Shown here piece after piece: positions 8,897 through 16,404 of a DNA stretch of 49,793 nucleotides. The notes beneath the pieces are model-generated. The model saw only the letters and a program-made list of their open reading frames with translations, was not told the DNA's origin and ran no database searches. Position numbers and translations under genes: made by a program. Numbering within the stretch: position 1 is the stretch's first letter; every line of letters starts with the position of its first letter. Source of the DNA: Oxalobacter formigenes (GTDB lineage Bacteria; Pseudomonadota; Gammaproteobacteria; Burkholderiales; Burkholderiaceae_D); assembly GCA_019424645.1 (NCBI GenBank), contig JAHYZB010000060.1:30314-80106 (forward strand), in the 5' to 3' direction.

Positions 8897-9964
8897 GTGA
8901 AGATTGCAATGTTGCCGGGTGACGGTATCGGCCCGGAAATTCTGGAACAGGCCGTTCGCGTGTTGAATGCGCTTGATGAAAAATTTGAAATGGAATGGGC
9001 TGACGTCGGTGGCGCAGGCTATGCTGCCCACGGTCATCCATTGCCGGAAAGCACGCTGAAACTGGCCAAGGAAGCCGATGCGATCCTCTTCGGTGCCGTA
9101 GGCGATTTCAAATATGACACGCTGGAACGTTCCCTGCGTCCGGAACAGGCTATTTTAGGTCTCCGCAAAAACCTGAAACTGTTTGCCAATCTGCGTCCGG
9201 CCATCCTCTATCCTGAACTGGCAGGCGCGTCCACGCTGAAGCCTGAAGTGGTTTCCGGACTGGATCTGTTGATCGTCCGCGAATTGACGGGTGATATTTA
9301 CTTCGGGCAGCCACGTGGACACCGGGAAGCTCCGGACGGCGCATTTCAGGGTGCCCGTGAAGGTTTCGACACGATGCGTTATGCTGAACCGGAAATCCGC
9401 CGGATCGCCCACGTCGCTTTCCAGACGGCTCAAAAACGTGGCAAACGCCTGACTTCGGTTGACAAGGCCAACGTGCTGGAAACCTCGCAGCTCTGGCGCG
9501 AAATCATGATTGACGTTTCAAAAGAATATCCTGACGTCAAACTCGATCACATGTATGTCGACAATGCCGCCATGCAACTGGTACGTGCACCGAAAGAACT
9601 GGACGTTATCGTGACCGGTAACATGTTCGGCGACATCCTGTCCGACGCGGCCGCAATGCTGACCGGTTCGATCGGTATGCTGCCATCCGCTTCGCTGGAC
9701 GAAAACAACAAGGGCCTGTACGAACCGTCTCACGGTTCTGCTCCGGACATCGCCGGGAAGGGTATTGCCAATCCGCTGGCACAGATATTGTCCGCTGCGA
9801 TGATGTTGCGCTATTCCCTGAACATGGGCGAACAGGCTGACCGTATCGAAAAAGCCGTCAAGAAAGTGCTGGCTGATGGTTTGCGTACGGGTGATATTTA
9901 TGAAGAAGGCACCAAACGTGTCGGTACGAAGGAAATGGGTGACGCTGTCGTTGCCGCTCTGTAA
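8897..9964 (+). CDS. leuB: 3-isopropylmalate dehydrogenase
   Basis: LeuB oxidatively decarboxylates 3-isopropylmalate with NAD+, giving the direct precursor of leucine. The start is taken as GTG 8897 because the protein then begins MKIAMLPGDGIGPEI as in the family, is 355 residues long, and has an AGAGGAAAG ribosome site at the right distance; an upstream in-frame ATG at 8852 would add 15 unrelated residues. Motifs include VRELTGDIYFG, the metal and substrate segment DHMYVDNAAMQLV, NMFGDILSDAAAML, and the NAD site YEPSHGSAPDIAGKGIANP. A 7-bp inverted repeat (TGGTTCT 8853-8859, AGAACCA 8873-8879) lies just ahead of the ribosome site and may tune translation. Confidence 0.97.
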   Translation: MKIAMLPGDGIGPEILEQAVRVLNALDEKFEMEWADVGGAGYAAHGHPLPESTLKLAKEADAILFGAVGDFKYDTLERSLRPEQAILGLRKNLKLFANLRPAILYPELAGASTLKPEVVSGLDLLIVRELTGDIYFGQPRGHREAPDGAFQGAREGFDTMRYAEPEIRRIAHVAFQTAQKRGKRLTSVDKANVLETSQLWREIMIDVSKEYPDVKLDHMYVDNAAMQLVRAPKELDVIVTGNMFGDILSDAAAMLTGSIGMLPSASLDENNKGLYEPSHGSAPDIAGKGIANPLAQILSAAMMLRYSLNMGEQADRIEKAVKKVLADGLRTGDIYEEGTKRVGTKEMGDAVVAAL

Positions 9965-9996
9965 AACACGTTTGAATGACTGAATCGGGTGACAAG

Positions 9997-11112
9997 ATGA
10001 AACTGGTAGGATTGATTGGCTGGCGCGGAATGGTGGGTTCCGTTCTGATGCAGCGGATGCAGGAAGAAAACGATTTCGATTTGTTCGAACCCGTTTTCTT
10101 CACGACGTCGAACGTTGGGGGCAAAGCGCCTGCAATGGCGAAAAATGAAACTGTCCTGAAAGACGCTTTCAATATCGACGAACTGAAGAAATGCGACATC
10201 CTCATTTCCTGCCAGGGCGGTGACTATACAGTTGACGTTTTTCCGAAGCTGCGCGCTGCAGGATGGGATGGTTACTGGATCGATGCCGCTTCCAAGCTAC
10301 GCATGAGCGACGATGCGCTGATCATTCTCGACCCGGTCAATCGCAAGGTCATTGAAGATGGCCTGTCCAAAGGCATCAAGAACTACATCGGGGGCAACTG
10401 TACGGTTTCGTGCATGCTGATGGGGCTCGGTGGTCTTTTCGAACAGGATCTTGGTGAATGGATGACGTCGATGACGTATCAGGCGGCGTCCGGCGGTGGT
10501 GCGCAACACATGCGTGAACTGCTGACCCAGTTCGGTTCCATCCACACTGAAGTCAGGATGAATCTGGAAAACCCGGCTTCGGCCATTCTTGAAATCGACC
10601 GTCAGGTGCTGGCTCGCCAGCGTGGCATGTCGGGAGATGAAACGAAACAGTTCGGTGTGCCTCTGGCTGGCAATCTGATCCCGTGGATCGACAGCGATCT
10701 GGGTAACGGCATGTCACGCGAGGAATGGAAAGGCGGCGCCGAAACCAACAAGATTCTGGGCAAAGACGATAGCAATAGAATCATCGTTGATGGCCTCTGC
10801 GTCCGCATCGGCGCGATGCGCTGCCATTCACAGGCACTGACGATCAAGCTGAAAAAAGACGTGCCGGTGGACGAAATCACCGATATTCTGAAGAACCACA
10901 ACCAGTGGGCGAAGGTCGTGCCGAATACAAAAGAGGATTCCGTGCGTGACCTGACGCCTGCCGCCGTATCCGGCAGCCTGACGATTCCGGTCGGCCGCTT
11001 GCGCAAGCTGGAAATGGGTAATGATTACCTCTCCGCATTTACTGTCGGCGACCAGTTGCTTTGGGGGGCTGCCGAACCGTTGCGTCGCATGCTGCGAATC
11101 ATCCTGGAATGA
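9997..11112 (+). CDS. asd: Aspartate-semialdehyde dehydrogenase
   Basis: Asd reduces aspartyl phosphate to aspartate semialdehyde with NADPH, the branch point to lysine, methionine, threonine and diaminopimelate for the cell wall. ATG 9997 is chosen over ATG 9976 because the protein then starts MKLVGLIGWRGMVGSVLMQR as in proteobacterial enzymes, giving 371 residues. The NADP-binding GWRGMVGS is at the N-terminus and the catalytic cysteine is Cys135 in GGNCTVSCMLMGLGG. Further signatures are AASGGGAQHMREL and RIGAMRCHSQALTIKL, with the conserved His. It follows leuB closely and ends at a shared bidirectional terminator. Confidence 0.97.
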   Translation: MKLVGLIGWRGMVGSVLMQRMQEENDFDLFEPVFFTTSNVGGKAPAMAKNETVLKDAFNIDELKKCDILISCQGGDYTVDVFPKLRAAGWDGYWIDAASKLRMSDDALIILDPVNRKVIEDGLSKGIKNYIGGNCTVSCMLMGLGGLFEQDLGEWMTSMTYQAASGGGAQHMRELLTQFGSIHTEVRMNLENPASAILEIDRQVLARQRGMSGDETKQFGVPLAGNLIPWIDSDLGNGMSREEWKGGAETNKILGKDDSNRIIVDGLCVRIGAMRCHSQALTIKLKKDVPVDEITDILKNHNQWAKVVPNTKEDSVRDLTPAAVSGSLTIPVGRLRKLEMGNDYLSAFTVGDQLLWGAAEPLRRMLRIILE

Positions 11113-11248
11113 CGAGATGGTTTGTTTTCGGAATGATTGCCTGATTTGAACGTTCCAGGCAGGAAAGGCTTTTCACCATTCTTCAACTGTAAGAGCAGGG
11201 CCGCCATTATTGCCTTGACATGAATGGAGCAGGCTATAGAGAGTTTAA

Positions 11249-11288
11249 AAAGGGTAAATCGCGCCATGCCGATTTACCCTTTTGTTTT
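11249..11288. terminator. Bidirectional terminator between asd and the zinc cassette
   Basis: A perfect 13-bp stem, AAAGGGTAAATCG (11249-11261) with CGATTTACCCTTT (11270-11282), encloses an 8-base loop. The + strand continues TTTGTTTTT, and the other strand has a T-rich run as well. It sits between the end of asd (+) and the end of the minus-strand lipoprotein gene, so it can stop both convergent transcripts. Confidence 0.85.
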
Positions 11289-11851
11289 TATTGCGTTACC
11301 AGTTCCTTGCCATGTTGCGTTTTCCTTTCGATGGAAATGACATTTAGTACGAGATTGGTGTAGCCTTCAGGTGTTCGTGTCAGTTCAGGTGTTCCGGTTA
11401 CACGAATCCAGTCTTTTTCCTGTGGGAGTTGTCCTGCATATTTCAGCAGAAAACCGCCCCAGCCATCGTTGTCGCAGCAACCCGGGCCGTAACGATAAAT
11501 AACCGGAACCTTCAGGCTGCCGTCACGGGTCGTGAACGAGGCGTACATCCCTTCCACAATAATGGTTTTGTCTTTGTATTCATCAAAATTGAAATAAATG
11601 TCGTTGATTTGCGTCAGGAACATTTTTTCACTGATTTCAAGAATATCCGAATCGGGATCAGGGTTATATGGTTCGGGCACCTCTTCTTCATCAGCATCTT
11701 CTTCATCTGAGGCACTTGCACGGGAATCGGAATAAGTCGTGCGGGTGTCGTCCATTCCTGGCGGTTTTGCATCGAATCCCCTTCGGCCAACCGGATTGCC
11801 GCAGCCTGAAACAAGAAGACACAACACCATTGTTATGATGAATTTTTTCAT
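11288..11851 (-). CDS. Zinc-cassette lipoprotein with Cys-Cys (DUF1980/TIGR03943-like) domain
   Basis: This 187-residue protein has a lipoprotein signal peptide with lipobox LVSGC (Cys17). A strongly acidic, disordered-looking linker follows (residues about 49-69, rich in D and E). The C-terminal domain (about 71-180) includes ITEKMF-type ISEKMFLTQINDIYFN, IIVEGMY, the paired cysteines YGPGCCDNDGWGG (Cys125-Cys126) and WIRVTGTPE. This pattern recalls the soluble domain of the YcgQ/DUF1980 group and lipoproteins next to zinc transporters in Firmicutes; that is recall, not a search. Its ATG overlaps the znuB stop (ATGA), so translation is coupled. I infer an envelope role in zinc capture or hand-over; the biochemical function is unknown. 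Confidence 0.72.
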   Translation of the reverse strand: MKKFIITMVLCLLVSGCGNPVGRRGFDAKPPGMDDTRTTYSDSRASASDEEDADEEEVPEPYNPDPDSDILEISEKMFLTQINDIYFNFDEYKDKTIIVEGMYASFTTRDGSLKVPVIYRYGPGCCDNDGWGGFLLKYAGQLPQEKDWIRVTGTPELTRTPEGYTNLVLNVISIERKTQHGKELVTQ

Positions 11852-12687
11852 GTTAGTTGCTTATGGAAAAATGTTTTTTTGATTGTCTGGATCAGCCAAT
11901 AAAGCAAAAACGCCACAATATTGCATATCACGATGCTGGCACCGGTTGGAGTCGCATACTGGTAGGAAATCACGATGCCGATCCACAGGCATATGACGGA
12001 TATAAGCGCCGAGTTGATGATGACAGTCCTGAATTTCCTGCACAGACGCATTGACGTCAGGGCAGGAAAGACGATCAGGCTGGAGATCAGCAAGGCTCCC
12101 ATCATCCGCATCCCGAGAACGATAATCAGGGCGGACATCAGCGCAATCAGCATGTTATAAAATCCGGAACGGTTTCCCGTTGCACTGGCAAACGATTCAT
12201 CAAAAGTGATGGCAAAGATCCGGTTGTAAAACAGGATGAACATCAGCAGAATGGCAATGGAAATAGCGAGGCTCAGGTAAACGTCATTACGGGACATGCC
12301 GAGAATGCTGCCGAAAAGATAGTTGCAAACATCGGTATTCATCCCCGTGGTCATTGAAAGAATCATGACGCCTGTTGCCAGCGCTCCGGTTGAAATGAGT
12401 GCAATAGCCGCGTCGCCCTTGATTTTGCTGTTTTCGCTGATTCTGAGCAACACGAAGGAGGCAGCCACGACAACGGGAATCGCAACGGAAAGCGGAGCGG
12501 CGTTCAGTGCAGTTGCCAGTGCCAGGGCGCCGAACCCGACATGTGAAAGACCATCTCCGATCATGGAATAACGTTTCAATACCAGGCTGACGCCCAGCAA
12601 TGACGAACACAATGCGACAAGAGTACCGACCAGAATGGCCCGTACCATGAAAGGATAGGAAAATATTTCAAGCATCAGGCTGAACAT
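11848..12687 (-). CDS. znuB: Zinc ABC transporter permease
   Basis: This is the membrane permease of a metal ABC importer of the ZnuB/AdcB/MntB class. ATG 12687 is chosen because a strong ribosome site (AAAGGAG) sits just before it and the protein then starts MFSLMLEIFSYPFMVRAILVG, giving 279 residues with about eight hydrophobic helices. Family signatures include ALLGVSLVLKRYSMIGDGLSHV-like sequence near residues 25-45 and the GMRMMGALLISSLIVFPA segment near residue 200. It overlaps the end of znuC by 20 bases and the lipoprotein start by four, so these are translationally coupled. The substrate is inferred from the operon partners; manganese or iron would be the alternatives. Confidence 0.9.
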   Translation of the reverse strand: MFSLMLEIFSYPFMVRAILVGTLVALCSSLLGVSLVLKRYSMIGDGLSHVGFGALALATALNAAPLSVAIPVVVAASFVLLRISENSKIKGDAAIALISTGALATGVMILSMTTGMNTDVCNYLFGSILGMSRNDVYLSLAISIAILLMFILFYNRIFAITFDESFASATGNRSGFYNMLIALMSALIIVLGMRMMGALLISSLIVFPALTSMRLCRKFRTVIINSALISVICLWIGIVISYQYATPTGASIVICNIVAFLLYWLIQTIKKTFFHKQLT

Positions 12688-13387
12688 ATGTCTCCTTTCC
12701 AATGAATCTCCGGCCAATATCGCAGTTCTGGTATTCCCTGGCAGTCCCGAAAAAAAGCTGGGTATGGTGAAGATGCAAGATGTGTTTCGCATATTTCATG
12801 GTAGAGGGAATGTCGTGCGAAACCATAATGACCGTAATGCCTTGTCCGTTTATTGTTTGAATCAGCTCGTACATTTCCTGTGAAACGACGGGGTCCAGTC
12901 CCGCCACCGGCTCATCCAGCAATATCGCTTTTTTTGTCGCACACAAGGCGCGGGCAAGCAGGACCCGTTGCTGCTGTCCACCCGACAGTTCGCGGTAACA
13001 TTTGTTTTTCAAATGGCTGATTCCCAACCGTTCCATATTGTGTTCTGCGACATTTTTTTCATTTTTTGAATAAAATGGCCTGAAACCCAGCCTGTTCAGG
13101 CATCCTGATAAAACGACTTCATAAACGCTGGCAGGAAAATCTTTCTGGATACTTGTCTGTTGGGGTAAATAGCCGATATCGGCGGGTGCAAGCTGGTTAT
13201 GCATTTCAATAATCCCGGCGAATGGCTTTTTCAGGTGAAGAAGTCCTTTGAGCAGGGTGCTTTTTCCCGAGCCGTTTTTTCCGACAATACAAAAATAATC
13301 GCCATCCTCTATGCTGAAATTGAGATCTTTAACGGTAACGACATTGTCGTAAGCGAAAGAAACGTTTTTGCAGGAAATCATGTTCAT
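12668..13387 (-). CDS. znuC: Zinc ABC transporter ATP-binding protein
   Basis: This is the cytoplasmic ATPase that powers the ZnuB permease. Its 239 residues contain all ABC motifs in order: Walker A GKNGSGKST (36-44), Q-loop LPQQ (74-77), signature LSGGQQQRV (134-142), Walker B AILLDEP (154-160) and the switch histidine His191 in MVSHD. The segment IGYLPQQTSIQKDFPASVYE is characteristic of the metal-importer (ZnuC/MntA) subfamily. The start is ATG 13387, or the ATG two codons later; neither has a strong ribosome site. It lies between znuA and znuB on the same strand. Confidence 0.93.
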   Translation of the reverse strand: MNMISCKNVSFAYDNVVTVKDLNFSIEDGDYFCIVGKNGSGKSTLLKGLLHLKKPFAGIIEMHNQLAPADIGYLPQQTSIQKDFPASVYEVVLSGCLNRLGFRPFYSKNEKNVAEHNMERLGISHLKNKCYRELSGGQQQRVLLARALCATKKAILLDEPVAGLDPVVSQEMYELIQTINGQGITVIMVSHDIPSTMKYAKHILHLHHTQLFFGTAREYQNCDIGRRFIGKETYVQPDA

Positions 13388-13463
13388 TAGCTGACCGATT
13401 TTTTTATTAAAATATTCCCGTCACGTCAGGGCGGTGATTTGAAAATTACCGCCCCGGGTATCG

Positions 13464-14408
13464 TCAATTCAACGCAGCCTTCAGGCTTTCAACATTTTTA
13501 TTCATCATGGAAAGAAAGTTTTCGCCGGCTTTCAACTGGTCACGAGTGATGTTGTGATTGGAAAACAGGGTCATTTTCCGTGCACCGGTGGCGTCACTGA
13601 TAGCGTCCGCAATTTTGCCGTTTGAAAATTCAATGGTGAAAACGACGGGAAGATGTTCCCGTTTTACCCGATCAATCAGGAATGCCATCGTTGCGGCGCT
13701 GGCCTCGGTTTCGGTGGAGCAACCTGAAAAGGCCGCATAGTATTTCAGTCCATATTCATCGGCAAAATAACGGAATGGAAAACGGTCGCCGAAAAGTATC
13801 GTTTTGCGTTTGGCGTTCTTTACAACATTTCGGAAAGAGTCATCCAGCGATTTCAGTTGAAGAATATAGTTTTCGCGGTTTGTTTCATAAGCTTTTGCGT
13901 TTTCCGGATTTTTTTCACTCATCTTCGCGGCGATGCTGTTTACAATCGCCATGGCGTTTTTGGGGGAAGTCCAGACATGCTCGTCCAGTTCATCTTCGCC
14001 GTCGTCATGATCGTGTTCCATTCCCTTGACGACTTCTTCCTTGACGGTTGGAACAATATCGAGCAATTTCAGGGTTGCCGGTTTTTTGTCACCCATTGAA
14101 CTCAGGATTTCTTCAATCCATACGTCGTTTTCGCCTCCTGTATAAATGAACAGGTCGGAATTCTGGATCAGCTTGATATCCTGTGGAGTAGGTTCATAAG
14201 TATGGCTTTCCATGCCGGGTTTGAGCAACATGGTAACTTCTGCCTTGTCACCGGCCAGCTGCCGTGCGAAATCGTACTGCGGAAAAATCGTCGTAACAAC
14301 TTTCAGTTTGTGCGGGATGGGCTTGTCTTCCTGAGTACGCGACTGGCAGGCAACCAGAAAGGAAAGAGACAATACCGCCATGATCAGAATAGAAAAAAAA
14401 CGTTTCAT
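13464..14408 (-). CDS. znuA: Zinc ABC transporter substrate-binding lipoprotein (atypical metal site)
   Basis: This is the solute-binding component of the metal importer. ATG 14408 gives 314 residues starting MKRFFSILIM with lipobox FLVAC (Cys21), so it is membrane-anchored rather than a free periplasmic protein. Metal ligands seen are His69 (GMESHTYEPTPQD) and His144 (DEHVWTSPKNA). A short acidic His loop (EHDHDDGEDELDEH, 131-144) takes the place of the long His-rich loop of E. coli ZnuA. The usual third histidine region instead reads FGDRFPFRYF (206-215), followed by CSTETEAS (230-237). That combination recalls Firmicutes-type zinc receptors. A ribosome site GGAAGG is about 10 bases upstream. 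Confidence 0.9.
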   Translation of the reverse strand: MKRFFSILIMAVLSLSFLVACQSRTQEDKPIPHKLKVVTTIFPQYDFARQLAGDKAEVTMLLKPGMESHTYEPTPQDIKLIQNSDLFIYTGGENDVWIEEILSSMGDKKPATLKLLDIVPTVKEEVVKGMEHDHDDGEDELDEHVWTSPKNAMAIVNSIAAKMSEKNPENAKAYETNRENYILQLKSLDDSFRNVVKNAKRKTILFGDRFPFRYFADEYGLKYYAAFSGCSTETEASAATMAFLIDRVKREHLPVVFTIEFSNGKIADAISDATGARKMTLFSNHNITRDQLKAGENFLSMMNKNVESLKAALN

Positions 14409-14504
14409 TTGTTTAAAACCTTCCAGGACAGTCAAACACAGGCAAAAACAGGCAGATGCCTGAGTTGGCCAGTAAAAAATGTGTTGTAACACCAGAGGAA
14501 AGTC

Positions 14505-14810
14505 TCAATTATTCATTCTGGTTTTCTGGCTGATTGGCGTGGCATGGGATAAAAGGGGAATTCGGCCAGCGCACAGAGGTATTAATTGGAAGATTGCTCC
14601 CGAAATCAAACTGAACGGAAGGATTTCCATGAATCCGGCCGGTTCAATGGGGTGGTCAGCAAGTTTGAGAGATGTGCAGACAGGGCAGGGAACACCAAAA
14701 CCTTCATCGCCGGTGTCGTGATGAAAGTGGCATGTTGAGAAAATGGCAATATAAACCAGAGCGATACATAAAAAGATCGTCAGGGTTCTATTTTGTCGAA
14801 AAATTCTCAT
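14505..14810 (-). CDS. Small membrane protein with HFHHD and CPVC motifs, zinc cassette
   Basis: A 101-residue protein with a hydrophobic N-terminal segment (about 8-26), then a potential metal-binding patch: Cys27, His28, His30, His31, Asp32 and a CPVC pair (Cys42, Cys45). A second hydrophobic stretch covers about 62-80. I do not recognise a named family with certainty. It recalls the short HD..CPVC membrane proteins that sit beside zinc transporter genes in Firmicutes, and loosely DUF2946. It lies between the Fur-family regulator (31 bases away) and znuA (about 96 bases), on the same strand, so it should be co-regulated by zinc. I infer a zinc-binding or sensing accessory at the membrane. 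Confidence 0.65.
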   Translation of the reverse strand: MRIFRQNRTLTIFLCIALVYIAIFSTCHFHHDTGDEGFGVPCPVCTSLKLADHPIEPAGFMEILPFSLISGAIFQLIPLCAGRIPLLSHATPISQKTRMNN

Positions 14811-14841
14811 GAAATGCCTTGAATCTGGATAATCTGCACGC

Positions 14842-15270
14842 TCAACGATGAGACGAATTCATGCACTGGGTGCAACTTCCGTATAAAACCGTTCGCTGGG
14901 AATTGATATCGAGCCCATGCTTTTTCAAAAGATGATCTTGTATCAGTCCCAGTTCATCACAATGCAAATGAATCAGTTTTCCGCATGACTCGCATTTGAA
15001 ATGGAAGCATGAGGTCTTTTCATCTTCCTGATGGGAACCCACATACTCAAAACAGGTAGCGTCGGTCTTGTCCAAAAGGTATTGATTGACAAGGCCTTCA
15101 TCGACCATTCTTTCCAGATGCCGGTATATGGTGGACATACCGATGGATATGCCCATTTGCTGGAAATGGTGATGAATATCGCTTGCCGTCACGTGTTTTC
15201 CCGATAACGATTCCAGATACGAAAACAGCATTTTCCGATGTCTGGTCTGATATTGTGATGACCTGTTCAA
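14842..15270 (-). CDS. zur: Fur-family metal regulator, probable zinc regulator (Zur)
   Basis: This 142-residue protein is a Fur-superfamily repressor. The winged helix is visible around residues 29-62 (GISIGMSTIYRHLERMV). The C-terminal dimerisation domain has the structural zinc cysteines Cys93/Cys96 (CESCGK) and Cys133/Cys136 (CTQC), plus regulatory-site candidates His90, His101 and His103. The start is TTG 15270, with AAAGGAT as ribosome site; this start gives the normal family length. As first gene of the zinc-uptake cassette, downstream of a promoter bracketed by palindromes, it most likely senses zinc and represses its own operon. Iron (Fur) or peroxide (PerR) sensing is less likely from context. 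Confidence 0.85.
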   Translation of the reverse strand: MNRSSQYQTRHRKMLFSYLESLSGKHVTASDIHHHFQQMGISIGMSTIYRHLERMVDEGLVNQYLLDKTDATCFEYVGSHQEDEKTSCFHFKCESCGKLIHLHCDELGLIQDHLLKKHGLDINSQRTVLYGSCTQCMNSSHR

Positions 15271-15291
15271 AAGAGATCCTTTTTCTGAATT

Positions 15292-15306
15292 TGAAAATCG
15301 TTCTCA
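15292..15306. promoter_or_regulatory. Second operator-like site, downstream of the zinc promoter -10
   Basis: TGAAAATCGTTCTCA is an imperfect palindrome built from the same half-sites (TGAGAA and ATTTTCA) as the main operator, but with a 2-base instead of an 8-base spacer. It lies immediately downstream of the -10 element, around the predicted transcription start of the minus-strand operon. This is where a repressor would block initiation. Confidence 0.45.
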
Positions 15307-15307
15307 T

Positions 15308-15336
15308 ATTGTAGTCTTGTTGTTCCGGTATATCAA
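15308..15336 (-). promoter_or_regulatory. Promoter of the zur-znu cassette
   Basis: Reading the minus strand, TTGATA (15336-15331) and TACAAT (15313-15308) are separated by exactly 17 bases, each matching five of six sigma-70 consensus bases. Transcription would start near 15300 and give a short leader of about 30 bases to the TTG start of the Fur-family gene. The -35 overlaps the large palindrome. Confidence 0.7.
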
Positions 15337-15366
15337 TGTGAGAATGAGAATCATTTTCACATTGAT
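15332..15366. promoter_or_regulatory. Large inverted repeat, probable Zur/Fur operator
   Basis: Two 16-base arms, ATCAATGTGAGAATGA (15332-15347) and TCATTTTCACATTGAT (15351-15366), pair with one mismatch around a 3-base GAA centre. The core 15340-15358 matches the 19-base E. coli Fur consensus at 16 of 19 positions by my count. It overlaps the -35 of the minus-strand promoter, as expected for repression by the adjacent Fur-family protein. Confidence 0.75.
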
Positions 15367-15568
15367 GATATTTCTTTTGACAGACTGCCGTTTGCAAGGG
15401 CGAAGCGTTTTAATGCGAATCTTTTCGATGACGCCGGTTACCGATTATCCATTTTTAAAAAATCAATATTATGAAAATCATATTTTTGCTTGATAAATCG
15501 TTTCCGGAGATGATGAATATAATTTGCGCAGGTAAAATAGAGGACAGGTGAAACAATAAAACCGACAA

Positions 15569-16354
15569 ATGAAACGTATCGTACTGGGCATTGAATATGA
15601 CGGGACAAACTGGCGGGGCTGGCAAACCCAGCCGGATGGCATGACCGTTCAGGACCAGTTGCAGGAAGCGATTTTCCGGTTTACCCGGACCCGTATCTCG
15701 ACCATGTGTGCCGGGCGTACCGATGCGGGCGTCCATGCAAGCGAACAGGTCGTGCATCTGGATACGGAACTCGACCGCCTGCCCGTTTCATGGGTGAGGG
15801 GAGTCAATGCCTATCTGCCATCATCCATTGCCGTGCGCTGGGCATGCGAAGTGCCGGGAGGAAAGGATGGTTTTCATGCCCGTTCGAGTGCAACGGCGCG
15901 GCGTTACCGCTACCTGATCTATAACAGCACAGTGCGTTCCCCGTTATGGAAAAACCGTGCCGGATGGGTTTTCAAGCCACTGGATATTGAATCGATGCAA
16001 AAAGGGGCTGATTTGCTGTTGGGTGAGCACGATTTTTCCGCATTCCGTGCCGCGGAATGCCAGTCGATCACACCGGTCAAAACCGTCAAACGCATCGATG
16101 TTGAAAAACAGGGCAACCTGATCGTGTTCACGTTCGAGGCCAATGCATTTTTGCATCACATGGTGCGCAATATCGTCGGTTCGCTGGTGTATGTCGGCAA
16201 GGGCAATCATCCGCATGAATGGATGAGGCAATTACTGGATGCGAAAGACCGTTCCCTGGCAGCTCCGACTTTCATGCCGGACGGCCTTTACCTGTCGCGC
16301 GTCCATTACGATGCAAAATGGGGCTTGCCGCAACGGGAAGATGTTTTTCCTTAA
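15569..16354 (+). CDS. truA: tRNA pseudouridine(38-40) synthase
   Basis: TruA converts uridines 38-40 of the tRNA anticodon stem to pseudouridine. It has 261 residues, the normal length. The catalytic aspartate lies in the motif CAGRTDAGVHAS (about residues 47-58). The start MKRIVLGIEYDGTNWRGWQ is typical, as is the C-terminal FLHHMVRNIVGSLVYVGKG segment. A perfect TATAAT at 15518-15523 lies about 45 bases upstream and may be its -10, although no good -35 accompanies it. The gene is divergent from the zinc cassette and heads the truA-trpF-trpB-trpA run. Confidence 0.97.
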   Translation: MKRIVLGIEYDGTNWRGWQTQPDGMTVQDQLQEAIFRFTRTRISTMCAGRTDAGVHASEQVVHLDTELDRLPVSWVRGVNAYLPSSIAVRWACEVPGGKDGFHARSSATARRYRYLIYNSTVRSPLWKNRAGWVFKPLDIESMQKGADLLLGEHDFSAFRAAECQSITPVKTVKRIDVEKQGNLIVFTFEANAFLHHMVRNIVGSLVYVGKGNHPHEWMRQLLDAKDRSLAAPTFMPDGLYLSRVHYDAKWGLPQREDVFP

Positions 16355-16404
16355 TGCGGGACAGAATCAGTCAGTTTACAATCCGCTTTTAAAATGGCGA
16401 AATC

